A stretch of 45,172 nucleotides of DNA from Flavobacterium azizsancarii (lineage in GTDB: Bacteria > Bacteroidota > Bacteroidia > Flavobacteriales > Flavobacteriaceae): positions 1 to 45,172 of the forward strand of contig NZ_JAMZNK010000046.1 of the NCBI RefSeq assembly GCF_027980145.1, in the 5' to 3' direction. Position 1 is the first letter of the stretch, and every line of letters starts with the position of its first letter. A model generated the notes under the pieces. The model made no database searches. It was not told the DNA's origin and saw only the letters and a list, made by a program, of their open reading frames with translations. Made by a program: the position numbers and the translations under genes. Shown piece by piece: positions 8,508 to 17,051 of the stretch.

Positions 8508-9548
8508 ATGAGAATAGAAACTGATTTGAAATTAGGGTTTAAAGACGTGATGATTAGGCCTAAAAGATCTACATTAAAAAGCAGGTCAGAAGTCTCGTTA
8601 GAGCAAAATTTTAAATTTTTGCACAGTACTGCAACCTGGACAGGAATTCCTATTATGGCCGCTAATATGGATACTGTGGGGACTTTTGAAATGGCTCAGG
8701 TTTTAGCCGGAGAAAAACTTTTTACCGCTATTCATAAGCATTACACACTTCAGCAATGGAATGATTTTCTACAAAATGTTACACCTGATTTCTACAATTA
8801 TATAGCGATTAGTACAGGAACAGGACAAGAAGATTTTGCTAAAATTGGTCATGTTATCACAGCCAATCCGTTACTTAAATTTATTTGTATTGATGTTGCA
8901 AACGGGTATTCAGAACATTTTGTTCAGTTTTTAAAACAAACGAGACTACAATATCCGGACAAAGTCATTATTGCCGGAAATGTAGTTACCGGCGAAATGG
9001 TTGAGGAGTTATTACTGGCCGGAGCAGATATTGTAAAAGTTGGCATTGGTCCCGGTTCTGTTTGTACAACTCGTGTAAAAACAGGTGTTGGATATCCACA
9101 ACTTTCAGCTATTATAGAATGTGCCGATGCGGCTCACGGTTTGGGCGGGCACATTATAAGCGATGGCGGATGTAAAACTCCGGGAGATGTTGCCAAAGCT
9201 TTTGGCGCAGGTTCAGATTTTGTAATGTTGGGAGGAATGCTTGCCGGACATGATGAAAGCGGAGGAGAATTGATCGAAGTAAATGGCGAAAAATTTAAAC
9301 AATTTTACGGAATGAGTTCGACAACAGCAATGGATAAATATGTTGGAGGAGTGGCAGAATACAGGGCAAGTGAGGGTAAAACAGTTCAGGTTCCGTTTAA
9401 AGGGCAGGTTATCAATACAATATTGGATATTTTGGGAGGTTTAAGAAGTACGTGTACTTATGTTGGAGCTTCCAGATTAAAAGAACTTACAAAGCGAACC
9501 ACCTTTATAAGAGTAAGCGAACAGGAAAATCAAATTTTTACAAAATAA
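8508..9548 (+). CDS. guaC: GMP reductase
   Basis: The 346-aa enzyme is of the IMPDH/GMPR TIM-barrel family and reduces GMP to IMP with NADPH in purine salvage. The N-terminus LKLGFKDVMIRPKRSTLKSR is diagnostic of GMP reductase. The CBS domains of IMP dehydrogenase are absent. The catalytic Cys186 sits in KVGIGPGSVCTTRVKTGVG, the same number as in human GMPR. SDGGCKTPGDVAKAFGAG and FYGMSSTTAMDKY follow. A GNAT acetyltransferase gene begins 20 bases after its stop and is probably co-transcribed. Confidence 0.96.
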   Translation: MRIETDLKLGFKDVMIRPKRSTLKSRSEVSLEQNFKFLHSTATWTGIPIMAANMDTVGTFEMAQVLAGEKLFTAIHKHYTLQQWNDFLQNVTPDFYNYIAISTGTGQEDFAKIGHVITANPLLKFICIDVANGYSEHFVQFLKQTRLQYPDKVIIAGNVVTGEMVEELLLAGADIVKVGIGPGSVCTTRVKTGVGYPQLSAIIECADAAHGLGGHIISDGGCKTPGDVAKAFGAGSDFVMLGGMLAGHDESGGELIEVNGEKFKQFYGMSSTTAMDKYVGGVAEYRASEGKTVQVPFKGQVINTILDILGGLRSTCTYVGASRLKELTKRTTFIRVSEQENQIFTK

Positions 9549-9568
9549 TAAAACATTTTAGATACAAC

Positions 9569-10066
9569 ATGATCACGATTTCAGAAGCAACTATAAACGA
9601 CATTAAACAAATTCAAAATATAGTAAACATTACATGGCCAATTACTTATGGTGAGATTCTGTCAAAAGAACAATTAGATTATATGTTGGGGCTTTTTTAT
9701 TCTACGGAAGCTTTAACGGAACAGTACAATAAAAAAGTACAGTTGTTTTATATGATTGATGAGGATGAAGCTAATATTGGGTTTATCGGAATAGAACATA
9801 ATTATAACGGACAAGCAGCAACTAAAATTCATAAAATATATCTTTTACCAGAAACGCAAGGAAAAGGAATTGGTAAAAAAGTGGTCGATGAGATTGAAAA
9901 ATTAGCTAAAAATAACAATTCAAAAGCATTATTGTTAAACGTAAACCGATTTAATACCGCTTTAGGTTTCTATAAAAAAATAGGTTTTGAAGTTGCTCAA
10001 GAAGTAGATATTGAAATCGGAAATGGTTACCTGATGGAAGATTATGTTATGGAGAAGAAGTTGTAA
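9569..10066 (+). CDS. GNAT family N-acetyltransferase
   Basis: The protein has 165 aa from the ATG at 9569 (MITISEATINDIKQI); the upstream extension of the frame overlaps guaC in another frame and is not real. The GNAT fold is shown by the N-terminal beta-alpha start, the HKIYLLPETQGKGIGKKVV stretch with the acetyl-CoA pyrophosphate loop QGKGIG, and the C-terminal NRFNTALGFYKKIGFEV motif. Substrate cannot be read from sequence; small-molecule or protein N-acetylation is possible. It follows guaC by 20 bases, suggesting one transcript, though a functional link is not evident. Confidence 0.88.
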   Translation: MITISEATINDIKQIQNIVNITWPITYGEILSKEQLDYMLGLFYSTEALTEQYNKKVQLFYMIDEDEANIGFIGIEHNYNGQAATKIHKIYLLPETQGKGIGKKVVDEIEKLAKNNNSKALLLNVNRFNTALGFYKKIGFEVAQEVDIEIGNGYLMEDYVMEKKL

Positions 10067-10075
10067 TAAAGTAAA

Positions 10076-10163
10076 CACGAATTTCACGAATTATCACTAA
10101 TTCTTAATGTCTGGTTTATTTTTTGAAATTAATTTTCACTAAATAATTCGTAACAATTCGTGA
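10076..10163. repeat. Inverted repeat of the CACGAATT family
   Basis: Arms at 10076-10094 and 10143-10163 pair with one small bulge. The cores CACGAATT and AATTCGTG recur in a larger inverted repeat at 20833-20988. A further half-copy lies near 10192-10203. It has no T tail, so it is not a typical terminator, although it lies between two convergent genes. Confidence 0.6.
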
Positions 10164-10215
10164 CTCAAGACAGAAAGTTGAACAGACGAAGTAAATTCGT
10201 GTACGATTTTTGCTC

Positions 10216-10794
10216 TTAACTCACAACAACATCATGCTTAAACAATAAGCCTTTTACCTCTTTCAAAGAAAAAACAGCTTTCTTCAGTTTAGTTTTTGAT
10301 GGATCAATAGTATAATTGTAACTTGTTTTAAAATCGGCTTTATTAGCGATCGCTTTATCAAATTCTGAGCGATACAAGTCACAATTATCAAAAAGAACGC
10401 TTGTAAGATCTGTTGCCATAAAATCTACGGCAATCAAACTACAATTAGTAAATGTAGTCCCTTTTATTTTTAAGGTATAAAACTTCGAAAAATCTAAAAT
10501 ACAATCATAAAAATTTACTTCGAAGATGAGTTTGTCGCACATGGCAAAATTCACTTCTTTGATTTCACATCTATTAAAAGTAGCTGTTCTAAAAGCCACG
10601 TAATTTATTTTGGCTTCGTTAAAAATGCAATCATTAAAAACGCAGTCAATAAAAGTTACTGCTAAGAAAGTACAGGCAGAGAAATTACAATTATTAAAGA
10701 CGCAGCATTCAAAATCCTTGAAATTCGCATCATCTCTGTTATAAGTAATAGTATTGTATTCTTTATCAAGAAAATATTCGGACTCTTTTTTCAA
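10216..10794 (-). CDS. Pentapeptide repeat protein (Qnr/McbG-like fold), probable TTG start
   Basis: The 192-aa protein is built of consecutive A(D/N)LXX-type pentapeptides, for example FEC CVFNN CNFSA CTFLA from residue 28 onward. They form a right-handed quadrilateral beta helix through about residue 155. The C-terminal tail (TIDPSKTKLKKAVFSLKEV) is a feature shared by flavobacterial members. Cysteine and phenylalanine are frequent at the inward-facing positions. Some relatives (Qnr, MfpA, McbG) mimic DNA and protect gyrase; whether this one does is unknown. No ATG fits the start: the in-frame codons upstream are TTG (10794), GCC, ATT, AAA and then a stop, so translation probably begins at TTG with MKKESEYF. 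It is transcribed towards the guaC pair. Confidence 0.85.
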   Translation of the reverse strand: MKKESEYFLDKEYNTITYNRDDANFKDFECCVFNNCNFSACTFLAVTFIDCVFNDCIFNEAKINYVAFRTATFNRCEIKEVNFAMCDKLIFEVNFYDCILDFSKFYTLKIKGTTFTNCSLIAVDFMATDLTSVLFDNCDLYRSEFDKAIANKADFKTSYNYTIDPSKTKLKKAVFSLKEVKGLLFKHDVVVS

Positions 10795-11125
10795 GGCAAT
10801 TTTTCATAATTATTTAAGAGCGAAAAGATAATAATTACGTTGCAAAAACAGAGCACTAAACTGCATTAATTTTTACACTTTCTAAAATTGGTTTTTCTTG
10901 ATAAAATAAGCACATTGGTCATGTAATTTTATAAATCAAGACGTTTTTTTTATGCCTATTTTTTATGAATATGATATTTTTAAAGCCTTAAAATGATAAG
11001 TGTTTAATTTTTAAGCTTTATATTTATAAAAATTTATTAATATTTAATTTAAAATGTTTTATTATAATATTAATTTGCTGTAGCTTTACACTGATTTTTA
11101 AGTTAAAACGTAACACTTATATTAT
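10795..11125. other. AT-rich divergent intergenic region
   Basis: This 331-base stretch between the pentapeptide gene and aspA has no credible open frame. From about 10960 to 11080 it is almost entirely A and T. TAGCTTTA at 11081-11088 resembles the -7 element with A in place of the final G; the same octamer precedes the GH3 gene (26104-26111). The remainder shows no recognised repeat. Confidence 0.5.
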
Positions 11126-12535
11126 ATGGGATCAACAAGAAAAGAACATGATTTTTTAGGGGAATTAGATATTCCTAATCATTTATATTATGGTATCCAA
11201 ACTTTCAGAGCTGTAGAGAATTTCAATATTACCGGAATTCCAATTTCAAAAGAACCTTTATTTATTAAGGCTTTGGGATATGTAAAAAAAGCAGCAGCTT
11301 TAGCAAATAAAGATTGTGGAGCACTTGACCCAAAAATTGCCGAGGCAATCTGTTACGGAAGTGATCAGGTTATTGCAGGTAAATTTGACCAGGAATTTGT
11401 AAGCGATTTAATTCAGGGTGGAGCCGGAACATCGGTAAATATGAATGCAAATGAAGTTATTGCTAATATTGGTCTGGAATATCTGGGGCATAAAAAAGGT
11501 GAATATAACTTTTTGCATCCAAACAATCATGTAAACTGTTCTCAATCTACAAACGATGCTTATCCATCGGCTTTTAGAATAGCACTTTACATGAAAATGG
11601 AAAGTTTTATTAAAACATTAGAAGGTTTAGAAGTTGCTTTTGCAGCAAAAGGAGAAGAGTTCAAAAGTGTTTTAAAAATGGGAAGAACGCAATTGCAAGA
11701 TGCGGTTCCTATGACTTTAGGACAAGAATTCAGATCTTATGCTACTACTATAGGAGAAGATGTTAAAAGGTTGAAAGAAGCTCAAAGCCTGGTTTTAGAA
11801 ATTAACATGGGAGCTACTGCAATTGGAACAAGAGTAAACGCACCGGAAGGATATCCTGAAATTTGTGTGAACTATTTAGCCAAAGAAGTAGGTATTCCGT
11901 TAACGCTTTCACCAGATTTAATTGAAGCTACTGTTGATACCGGAGCTTATGTTCAGATTATGGGAACATTGAAAAGAACAGCGGTAAAAGTATCTAAAAT
12001 CTGTAACGATTTAAGATTATTGAGTTCAGGGCCAAGAACTGGTTTCAATGAAATCAATTTGCCTGCACGCCAGCCGGGATCTTCGATCATGCCTGGAAAA
12101 GTTAATCCTGTAATCCCGGAAGTAGTAAACCAGACTTGTTTTTATGTAATTGGTCAGGATTTAACAGTTACAATGGCTGCTGAAGCAGGACAATTGCAAT
12201 TGAATGTAATGGAACCTGTAATTGCTTTTGCAATGTTTACATCATTAGATTATCTTTCAAATGCAATTCAGACTTTAATAGATAAATGTATCGTTGGGAT
12301 TACTGCAAATGTAGATCATTGCTACAATATGGTAATGAACAGTATTGGAATTGTAACACAATTGAACCCTATTTTGGGTTACGAAGTAAGTGCCAGTATT
12401 GCGGGAGAAGCTTTAAAAATGAATAAAAGCGTACATGAAATTGTAGTGGTAGAAAGAAAATTAATCACACAGGAAAAATGGGATGAAATTTATTCATTAG
12501 AAAACTTAATTAATCCTAAGTTTATCACGAAATAA
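11126..12535 (+). CDS. aspA: Aspartate ammonia-lyase
   Basis: The 469-aa protein belongs to the aspartase/fumarase superfamily and converts aspartate to fumarate and ammonia. The family signature GSSIMPGKVNPVIPEVVNQ holds the mobile catalytic-serine loop. The start EHDFLGELDIPNHLYYGIQT and GGAGTSVNMNANEVIAN, SQSTNDAYPSA and MGRTQLQDAVPMTLGQEF are typical. The first ~50 residues and INLPARQPGSS fit aspartase better than class II fumarase (fumC), whose usual start differs; a fumarase cannot be fully excluded without alignment. It is a single gene with its own terminator at 12561. Confidence 0.92.
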   Translation: MGSTRKEHDFLGELDIPNHLYYGIQTFRAVENFNITGIPISKEPLFIKALGYVKKAAALANKDCGALDPKIAEAICYGSDQVIAGKFDQEFVSDLIQGGAGTSVNMNANEVIANIGLEYLGHKKGEYNFLHPNNHVNCSQSTNDAYPSAFRIALYMKMESFIKTLEGLEVAFAAKGEEFKSVLKMGRTQLQDAVPMTLGQEFRSYATTIGEDVKRLKEAQSLVLEINMGATAIGTRVNAPEGYPEICVNYLAKEVGIPLTLSPDLIEATVDTGAYVQIMGTLKRTAVKVSKICNDLRLLSSGPRTGFNEINLPARQPGSSIMPGKVNPVIPEVVNQTCFYVIGQDLTVTMAAEAGQLQLNVMEPVIAFAMFTSLDYLSNAIQTLIDKCIVGITANVDHCYNMVMNSIGIVTQLNPILGYEVSASIAGEALKMNKSVHEIVVVERKLITQEKWDEIYSLENLINPKFITK

Positions 12536-12560
12536 AAGTATTATTTTAAAATATATTTCA

Positions 12561-12594
12561 AAAGCCGCCAGTTTTTTTATTGGCGGCTTTTTTA
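12561..12594 (+). terminator. Terminator of aspA
   Basis: A perfect 10-bp stem, AAAGCCGCCA (12561-12570) with TGGCGGCTTT (12581-12590), is followed by a T run, 26 bases after the stop codon. Confidence 0.92.
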
Positions 12595-12691
12595 TTGGGT
12601 AAAATCTAATGTTGTTTTTGTTAAAGTGTTGAAAATAAGGCATATATTTACATGTGGATTAAAGGTTTTTTCGGAAAATTAAAACTTTAAA

Positions 12692-13957
12692 ATGGTAGAA
12701 TTTTTAAAAAATATTTACTTTAATCAATATAAAATCTTAGGGTTGCTTTTCTTTATTTCTCTTAATTCAACAGGACAAACAGAAAGTACTACTTCAGAAT
12801 TATGTTCGCCTAAAACTATTCTCGAAATTTTCAAAAAGAAAGATTCAGTATACGCTGTTAAACCTACAAAAAACAATTTTTTCCTTATTATTCCCGCAAT
12901 TGGATCTCAGCCCGCAACCGGATTCTTTTTTGGCGGAGTCGCGCAATATACTTTCAAAGGGAAACAAGCATCAGATAAATATTCTATCGCCAATTTAGGC
13001 ATAACATATACTACGAAAAAGCAATGGCTCGTAAACGTAAAAAATAATATTCTGCTCAACAACAACAAGATTTTCCTGAGCGGGGATTATCGATTGTATA
13101 TTTTTTCGCAGCCTAATTACGGCTTGGGAACCGATATAATTCCGCATCACAGCAAGCAAAATCATTTTAACGTCGATTCTATTGCACAACCTATGGATTA
13201 TGATTATTTCAAATTTCATCAGACAGTATCTTTTGAAGTCGCCAAAAACTTTTATGTTGGAGGAGGAATAAATCTAGATTGGTATTCGAGTATTAATGAT
13301 AAGAATTTAGATGTCGAAAATGCAAAATATACGTATCATTATACCTACAGTCAGGAACATGGATTTAATAATTTAGAATATTTTTTAAGCGGAATGAGTC
13401 TTAATTTGGTATATGATTCAAGAGACAATCAGGTAAATTCGACCCACGGATGGTTTGCCAATATCAATTATCGTTTTAATCCTGTTTTGTTTAATAATCA
13501 GCAGTATAGTAATGTTTTGTATGCAGAATATCGACATTTTATTCCTGTCTCAGCTAAAAATGAAAGATATATTTTAGCAATTTGGGCTTACGGACAATTT
13601 GTAACGCGCGGAAAAGTACCATATTTAAACTTACCCGCAATTGGCTGGGATCAACGCAGCCGAAGCGGAGAAGGGTATACGCAAGGATTGTTTAGAGGAG
13701 ATGGTTTAATATATCTTTCAACAGAATTCAGGTTTCCAATTACTTGCGATCAGATGTTTAGCGGCACTGTTTTTACCAATTTTGTAACAGCGAGTAATAT
13801 AGATAACAAAGTTTCGCTTTTTAATTCTGTTCAGCCTTCTGCCGGAATTGGTTTGCGCATTTTAATTGATAAAAAAACAAGAACAAACTTAATTGTAGAT
13901 TATGCGTGGGGTAATAATTCGAAAGGTTTTTATCTGAATGCAGGTGAAACGTTTTGA
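12692..13957 (+). CDS. BamA/TamA-like (Omp85 family) outer membrane barrel without POTRA domains
   Basis: The 421-aa protein has an N-terminal hydrophobic segment (about 10-28, ending near STGQ) as a signal peptide. It is then almost entirely amphipathic beta strands. The stretch NLVYDSRDNQVNSTHGWF and the L6-type motif GLFRGDGLIYLSTEFRF correspond to the conserved VRGF region of the Omp85 barrel (PF01103). The last residue is Phe, as usual for outer membrane barrels. POTRA repeats are missing: only ~40 residues separate signal and barrel. Such short members are common in Bacteroidota and their transport role is not established. Promoter and partners are not evident; a terminator follows at 13984. 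Confidence 0.85.
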   Translation: MVEFLKNIYFNQYKILGLLFFISLNSTGQTESTTSELCSPKTILEIFKKKDSVYAVKPTKNNFFLIIPAIGSQPATGFFFGGVAQYTFKGKQASDKYSIANLGITYTTKKQWLVNVKNNILLNNNKIFLSGDYRLYIFSQPNYGLGTDIIPHHSKQNHFNVDSIAQPMDYDYFKFHQTVSFEVAKNFYVGGGINLDWYSSINDKNLDVENAKYTYHYTYSQEHGFNNLEYFLSGMSLNLVYDSRDNQVNSTHGWFANINYRFNPVLFNNQQYSNVLYAEYRHFIPVSAKNERYILAIWAYGQFVTRGKVPYLNLPAIGWDQRSRSGEGYTQGLFRGDGLIYLSTEFRFPITCDQMFSGTVFTNFVTASNIDNKVSLFNSVQPSAGIGLRILIDKKTRTNLIVDYAWGNNSKGFYLNAGETF

Positions 13958-13983
13958 ATTGTATAATGTTGTTTGCAACAAAG

Positions 13984-14018
13984 AAAGCATTCGCCGTCGA
14001 CGAATGCTTTTTTTTTGA
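13984..14018 (+). terminator. Terminator of the Omp85-like gene
   Basis: A perfect 10-bp stem, AAAGCATTCG (13984-13993) with CGAATGCTTT (14001-14010), has a 7-nt loop and a following T9 run. Confidence 0.92.
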
Positions 14019-14092
14019 TGTTACCAATGATAATTGTTCTTAATTAAATCATAATTTATGTCTATGTAATTTCTAATTTTAAACTCAATCCC

Positions 14093-14100
14093 TATTTTTG
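14093..14100 (+). promoter_or_regulatory. -7 element of the two-component operon
   Basis: TATTTTTG, an exact TAnnTTTG, lies 21 bases before the ATG at 14122. Upstream there are two TAATTT copies exactly 22 bases apart (14052 and 14074), discussed as a possible response-regulator site. Confidence 0.55.
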
Positions 14101-14121
14101 TTATTAATCCAATTAATAAAT

Positions 14122-14796
14122 ATGAAATTACTTATAGTTGAAGATGAACCAAATCTTTTATCGATTTTACGAAAAGGGTTTGCGGAAAACAATAATGAAG
14201 TTAGTGTAGCAATGGATGGTAAAACTGCTCTTGAAATGCTCCATAATTATAATTTTGACGTTGTCATCTTAGACGTAATGTTACCTGATATTAATGGAAT
14301 CGAAATTTGCAGACGACTGCGTGCCAGTAAAAATTTTGTTCCTGTATTGCTTTTGACAGCGCTTGGAACTTCAGAAAATATTGTAACCGGACTTAATGCT
14401 GGTGCAGATGATTATCTGGTTAAACCTTTTAAATTTGGAGAACTGGATGCCAGGGTAAATGCTTTGCATCGAAGAGCGCATCAGGATACAGAAAGAATAG
14501 ACAGTATAACGGTAGGAGATTTAGAGATAAATGCACGAGCCAAAACAGTAAAAAGAGATGGTGAATCTATTGTTTTGACCGCTAAAGAATTTAAATTACT
14601 GTATTACCTGGCTAAAAATAGTGGACGAATCGTTTCCCGCGATCAAATATTAGATAATGTCTGGGATATTAATTTTGACATGAACACCAATGTTGTCGAT
14701 GTTTATATCACGTACTTAAGAAAAAAAATAGATAAACCTTTTGCAACCAAACTTATTCATACCATGAAAGGTTTAGGTTATGTCATAAAGCCATAA
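14122..14796 (+). CDS. OmpR/PhoB-family response regulator
   Basis: The protein has 224 aa from the ATG at 14122 (MKLLIVEDEP); the frame extends eight codons upstream through the -7 element and is not used. The receiver domain (1-115) has the acidic pair Glu7/Asp8, the phosphoacceptor Asp51 in VVILDVMLPD, the switch Thr79 and Lys101 in YLVKPF. The C-terminal winged helix (about 125-224) has LTAKEFKLLYYLAKN, RDQILDNVW, VVDVYITYLRKKID and TMKGLGYVI. The sensor kinase gene begins one base after its stop, so the two are translationally linked. The signal is unknown; the genes downstream (UspA-like, bestrophin) are possible targets. Confidence 0.96.
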   Translation: MKLLIVEDEPNLLSILRKGFAENNNEVSVAMDGKTALEMLHNYNFDVVILDVMLPDINGIEICRRLRASKNFVPVLLLTALGTSENIVTGLNAGADDYLVKPFKFGELDARVNALHRRAHQDTERIDSITVGDLEINARAKTVKRDGESIVLTAKEFKLLYYLAKNSGRIVSRDQILDNVWDINFDMNTNVVDVYITYLRKKIDKPFATKLIHTMKGLGYVIKP

Positions 14797-14797
14797 A

Positions 14798-16201
14798 ATG
14801 GATATAAGAAAAAAAATTACTTTTACATATGTAGCACTTTCTACCTTTAGTACACTGTTATTGTGTATTGTGGTTTTTGTCTTATTTCAGGAAAATAATC
14901 GTTACCATTTTCTAAAACGATTAGAAGACAGAGCAAAAATTGTGGCTTCTATTCATTTTCAAAATGATCCTGAAAAGATTAAGTATTATAAAAACCTGAA
15001 AAAGGACGGTCTTGAAGAACTTATCGAAGAAGAAGAATTTGTTCTTAAAATAAACAGCGCCAATAGTTTTGATTATAATACAAAATTAGATTTGCCAAAT
15101 GAGTTTTATACAAATGTTTTAAAAACAGGAGAAGACTATTTTGAAATAAATAATAAGTATTATTTAGGGCAGGTTTTTACTGAGAACGGTCAGAGATATA
15201 TTGTAATTGTTGGTGCCAGAGATCAAAAAGGTCCCACAACGACTATTTATATCATAAAGATTATGTTTTTTGGAGGTATAGCTTTTATATTTCTGGCTTT
15301 CTTTTTGGGACGTTTCCTTGCAAAAAGAGTAATTAATCCGGTAGCACGAATAACCAGAGAAGTAAATAGAATAAGCGCTTCTAATCTTCATAATAGATTG
15401 CCGGAAGTAAAAAATTCAGATGAGATTTCAGATCTTACAGCAACTTTTAATGATATGCTGGATCGTCTGGAAACTTCTTTTGAAATCCAGGCTAATTTTA
15501 TAAATAATGCTTCTCACGAATTAAAAACGCCAATAACAACGATTATTGCCGAGTCTGAAATTATGCTTCTCAAAGAAAGAGAAGTTCCGGAATATATTCA
15601 GTCATTAGAAAATATTTACAGTCAGGCATCTAAATTAGGAAACCTCACAGAAAGTTTATTAAAACTAACCCAAACTGGTTACGATGGTAAGAAACAGGTA
15701 TTGGATATTGCCAGAATAGACGAATTGTTGATGGATGTAAAATCAGATCTGGATAAGATTTATCCTGACAATCGTGTGAGTATCAAACTTAATTTTGCTC
15801 CAAACGATTCTAATTTACTATTAATTCCGTGCAACAAACCCCTTTTAGAGCTTGCAATCAATAATATTATTACAAACGGTGTCAAGTATTCTGATAATAA
15901 TGAAGTGTTCGTAACGCTTTCAGCCAATCAGGAAATGATAAAAATTGCCATTAATGATATAGGTATTGGTATTCCGCCAGAAGATATTCCGCATTTATAT
16001 GAACCTTTTTTTAGAGGCAAAATTGCAACCAAATATATAGGTTATGGTTTAGGGCTTCCGTTAGCCTCAAAAATTATTCGTATGCATGATGGTGAAATAC
16101 AAGTGCAATCAGAGCAAAATAAAGGAACTATTGTAACGATTATTTTCAAGAAGTCGAAGATAAAAAAGATTAATATTAAAAATTCTAATGTTGAATCTTA
16201 G
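14798..16201 (+). CDS. Sensor histidine kinase, EnvZ/CusS type
   Basis: The 467-aa inner-membrane kinase has a first membrane helix at about 9-31, a ~115-residue periplasmic sensor domain, a second helix at about 150-172 and a HAMP linker (172-225, LAKRVINPVARITREV). The HisKA domain has phospho-acceptor His240 in NNASHELKTPITTI, and the HATPase domain has N box NNIITNGVKYS, G1 DIGIGIP and G2 GYGLGLPLASKI. The sensor domain gives no clue to the ligand. It partners the response regulator encoded just upstream. The lysine-rich tail (KKSKIKKINIKNSN) is unremarkable. A 77-base gap separates it from the UspA-like gene. Confidence 0.95.
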   Translation: MDIRKKITFTYVALSTFSTLLLCIVVFVLFQENNRYHFLKRLEDRAKIVASIHFQNDPEKIKYYKNLKKDGLEELIEEEEFVLKINSANSFDYNTKLDLPNEFYTNVLKTGEDYFEINNKYYLGQVFTENGQRYIVIVGARDQKGPTTTIYIIKIMFFGGIAFIFLAFFLGRFLAKRVINPVARITREVNRISASNLHNRLPEVKNSDEISDLTATFNDMLDRLETSFEIQANFINNASHELKTPITTIIAESEIMLLKEREVPEYIQSLENIYSQASKLGNLTESLLKLTQTGYDGKKQVLDIARIDELLMDVKSDLDKIYPDNRVSIKLNFAPNDSNLLLIPCNKPLLELAINNIITNGVKYSDNNEVFVTLSANQEMIKIAINDIGIGIPPEDIPHLYEPFFRGKIATKYIGYGLGLPLASKIIRMHDGEIQVQSEQNKGTIVTIIFKKSKIKKINIKNSNVES

Positions 16202-16230
16202 AAAGTTCTAATTTTATATTAAGACCACTC

Positions 16231-16238
16231 TAATTTTG
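16231..16238 (+). promoter_or_regulatory. -7 element before the UspA-like gene
   Basis: TAATTTTG fits TAnnTTTG and lies 40 bases before the ATG at 16279. A matching CTAATTTT occurs 22 bases upstream (16208-16215). Confidence 0.5.
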
Positions 16239-16278
16239 GTAGAGTTATTTTGTATGTATAAACTAAACGATTATACAT

Positions 16279-17001
16279 ATGAAAAATTTCCTTATACCAA
16301 CGACTCTAAAAGATGATACTATTTGTGCTGTAAAATCAGCAGTGAAACAATCAAAATCATCAGGTTGCGAAATCATTTTAATGATGGTTTCAGATACTCC
16401 AGATACTTTTTCATCTTCAGGTTATTTACGCGAAATGCGCACCGGACTAACCGCCAGTCAGGAAATAGTACTTGAAACATGTCGATATATCATCGAACAT
16501 ACTCCAAATTGCAAAATAAAAATACACAATCAATACGGACTTTCATCTCCGGTTTTCAAACACATTATTGATGTGTTTTCGGTAAAATTAGTAATTCTGA
16601 CCCATTCTTATAAACAAGAAACAAAAAGAATTCACCAATATCTTGTTCAATTGGCAGGAAATCAAAAATGTCCTATTTTACATTTAGGTTCAGAGCAGTT
16701 CAAAGACGATTTCAATAAAGCACTTTATATTGAAAACGCTCATGCTAATATGCATGTAAAAGATGTACAGCAATTTTTGAATGATAACTTTTCATTCGAA
16801 ATTGTAAGCCAAACTTCTAATTTCGACGACAACTACGAAAAATTTGCTCCTTACTTAACAGAGGCAATTTCAAAATACGACATCGATTTGCTGGTAGAAA
16901 CCCGTAAAGGAGAAAAAATCAAGTTCAAAAAAACGAAAAAAGAGAATGTAAACGACAAGCTGGGACTTCCGGTCTTATCGCTGTATGAAGAATTGGTTTA
17001 A
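16279..17001 (+). CDS. UspA-like two-domain protein, function unknown
   Basis: The 240-aa protein begins MKNFLIPTTLKDDTICAVKSAV, resembling the first beta strand and helix of the universal stress fold. It continues as alternating beta and alpha segments (EIILMMVSD, VKLVILTHS, CPILHLGS). A second, more divergent half ends IDLLVETRKGEKIK and GLPVLSLYEEL. The ATP-binding GX2GX9G(S/T) motif of ATP-binding Usp proteins is not seen, so nucleotide binding is doubtful. Signal peptide and membrane segments are absent, so it is expected in the cytoplasm. A bestrophin gene starts 50 bases after its stop, suggesting one operon. The fold call is inferred from pattern only. Confidence 0.65.
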   Translation: MKNFLIPTTLKDDTICAVKSAVKQSKSSGCEIILMMVSDTPDTFSSSGYLREMRTGLTASQEIVLETCRYIIEHTPNCKIKIHNQYGLSSPVFKHIIDVFSVKLVILTHSYKQETKRIHQYLVQLAGNQKCPILHLGSEQFKDDFNKALYIENAHANMHVKDVQQFLNDNFSFEIVSQTSNFDDNYEKFAPYLTEAISKYDIDLLVETRKGEKIKFKKTKKENVNDKLGLPVLSLYEELV

Positions 17002-17051
17002 AAACTAATTACTGCTAAAAAAATACAAGTTTAATTTTTAAACCGAAAAAT

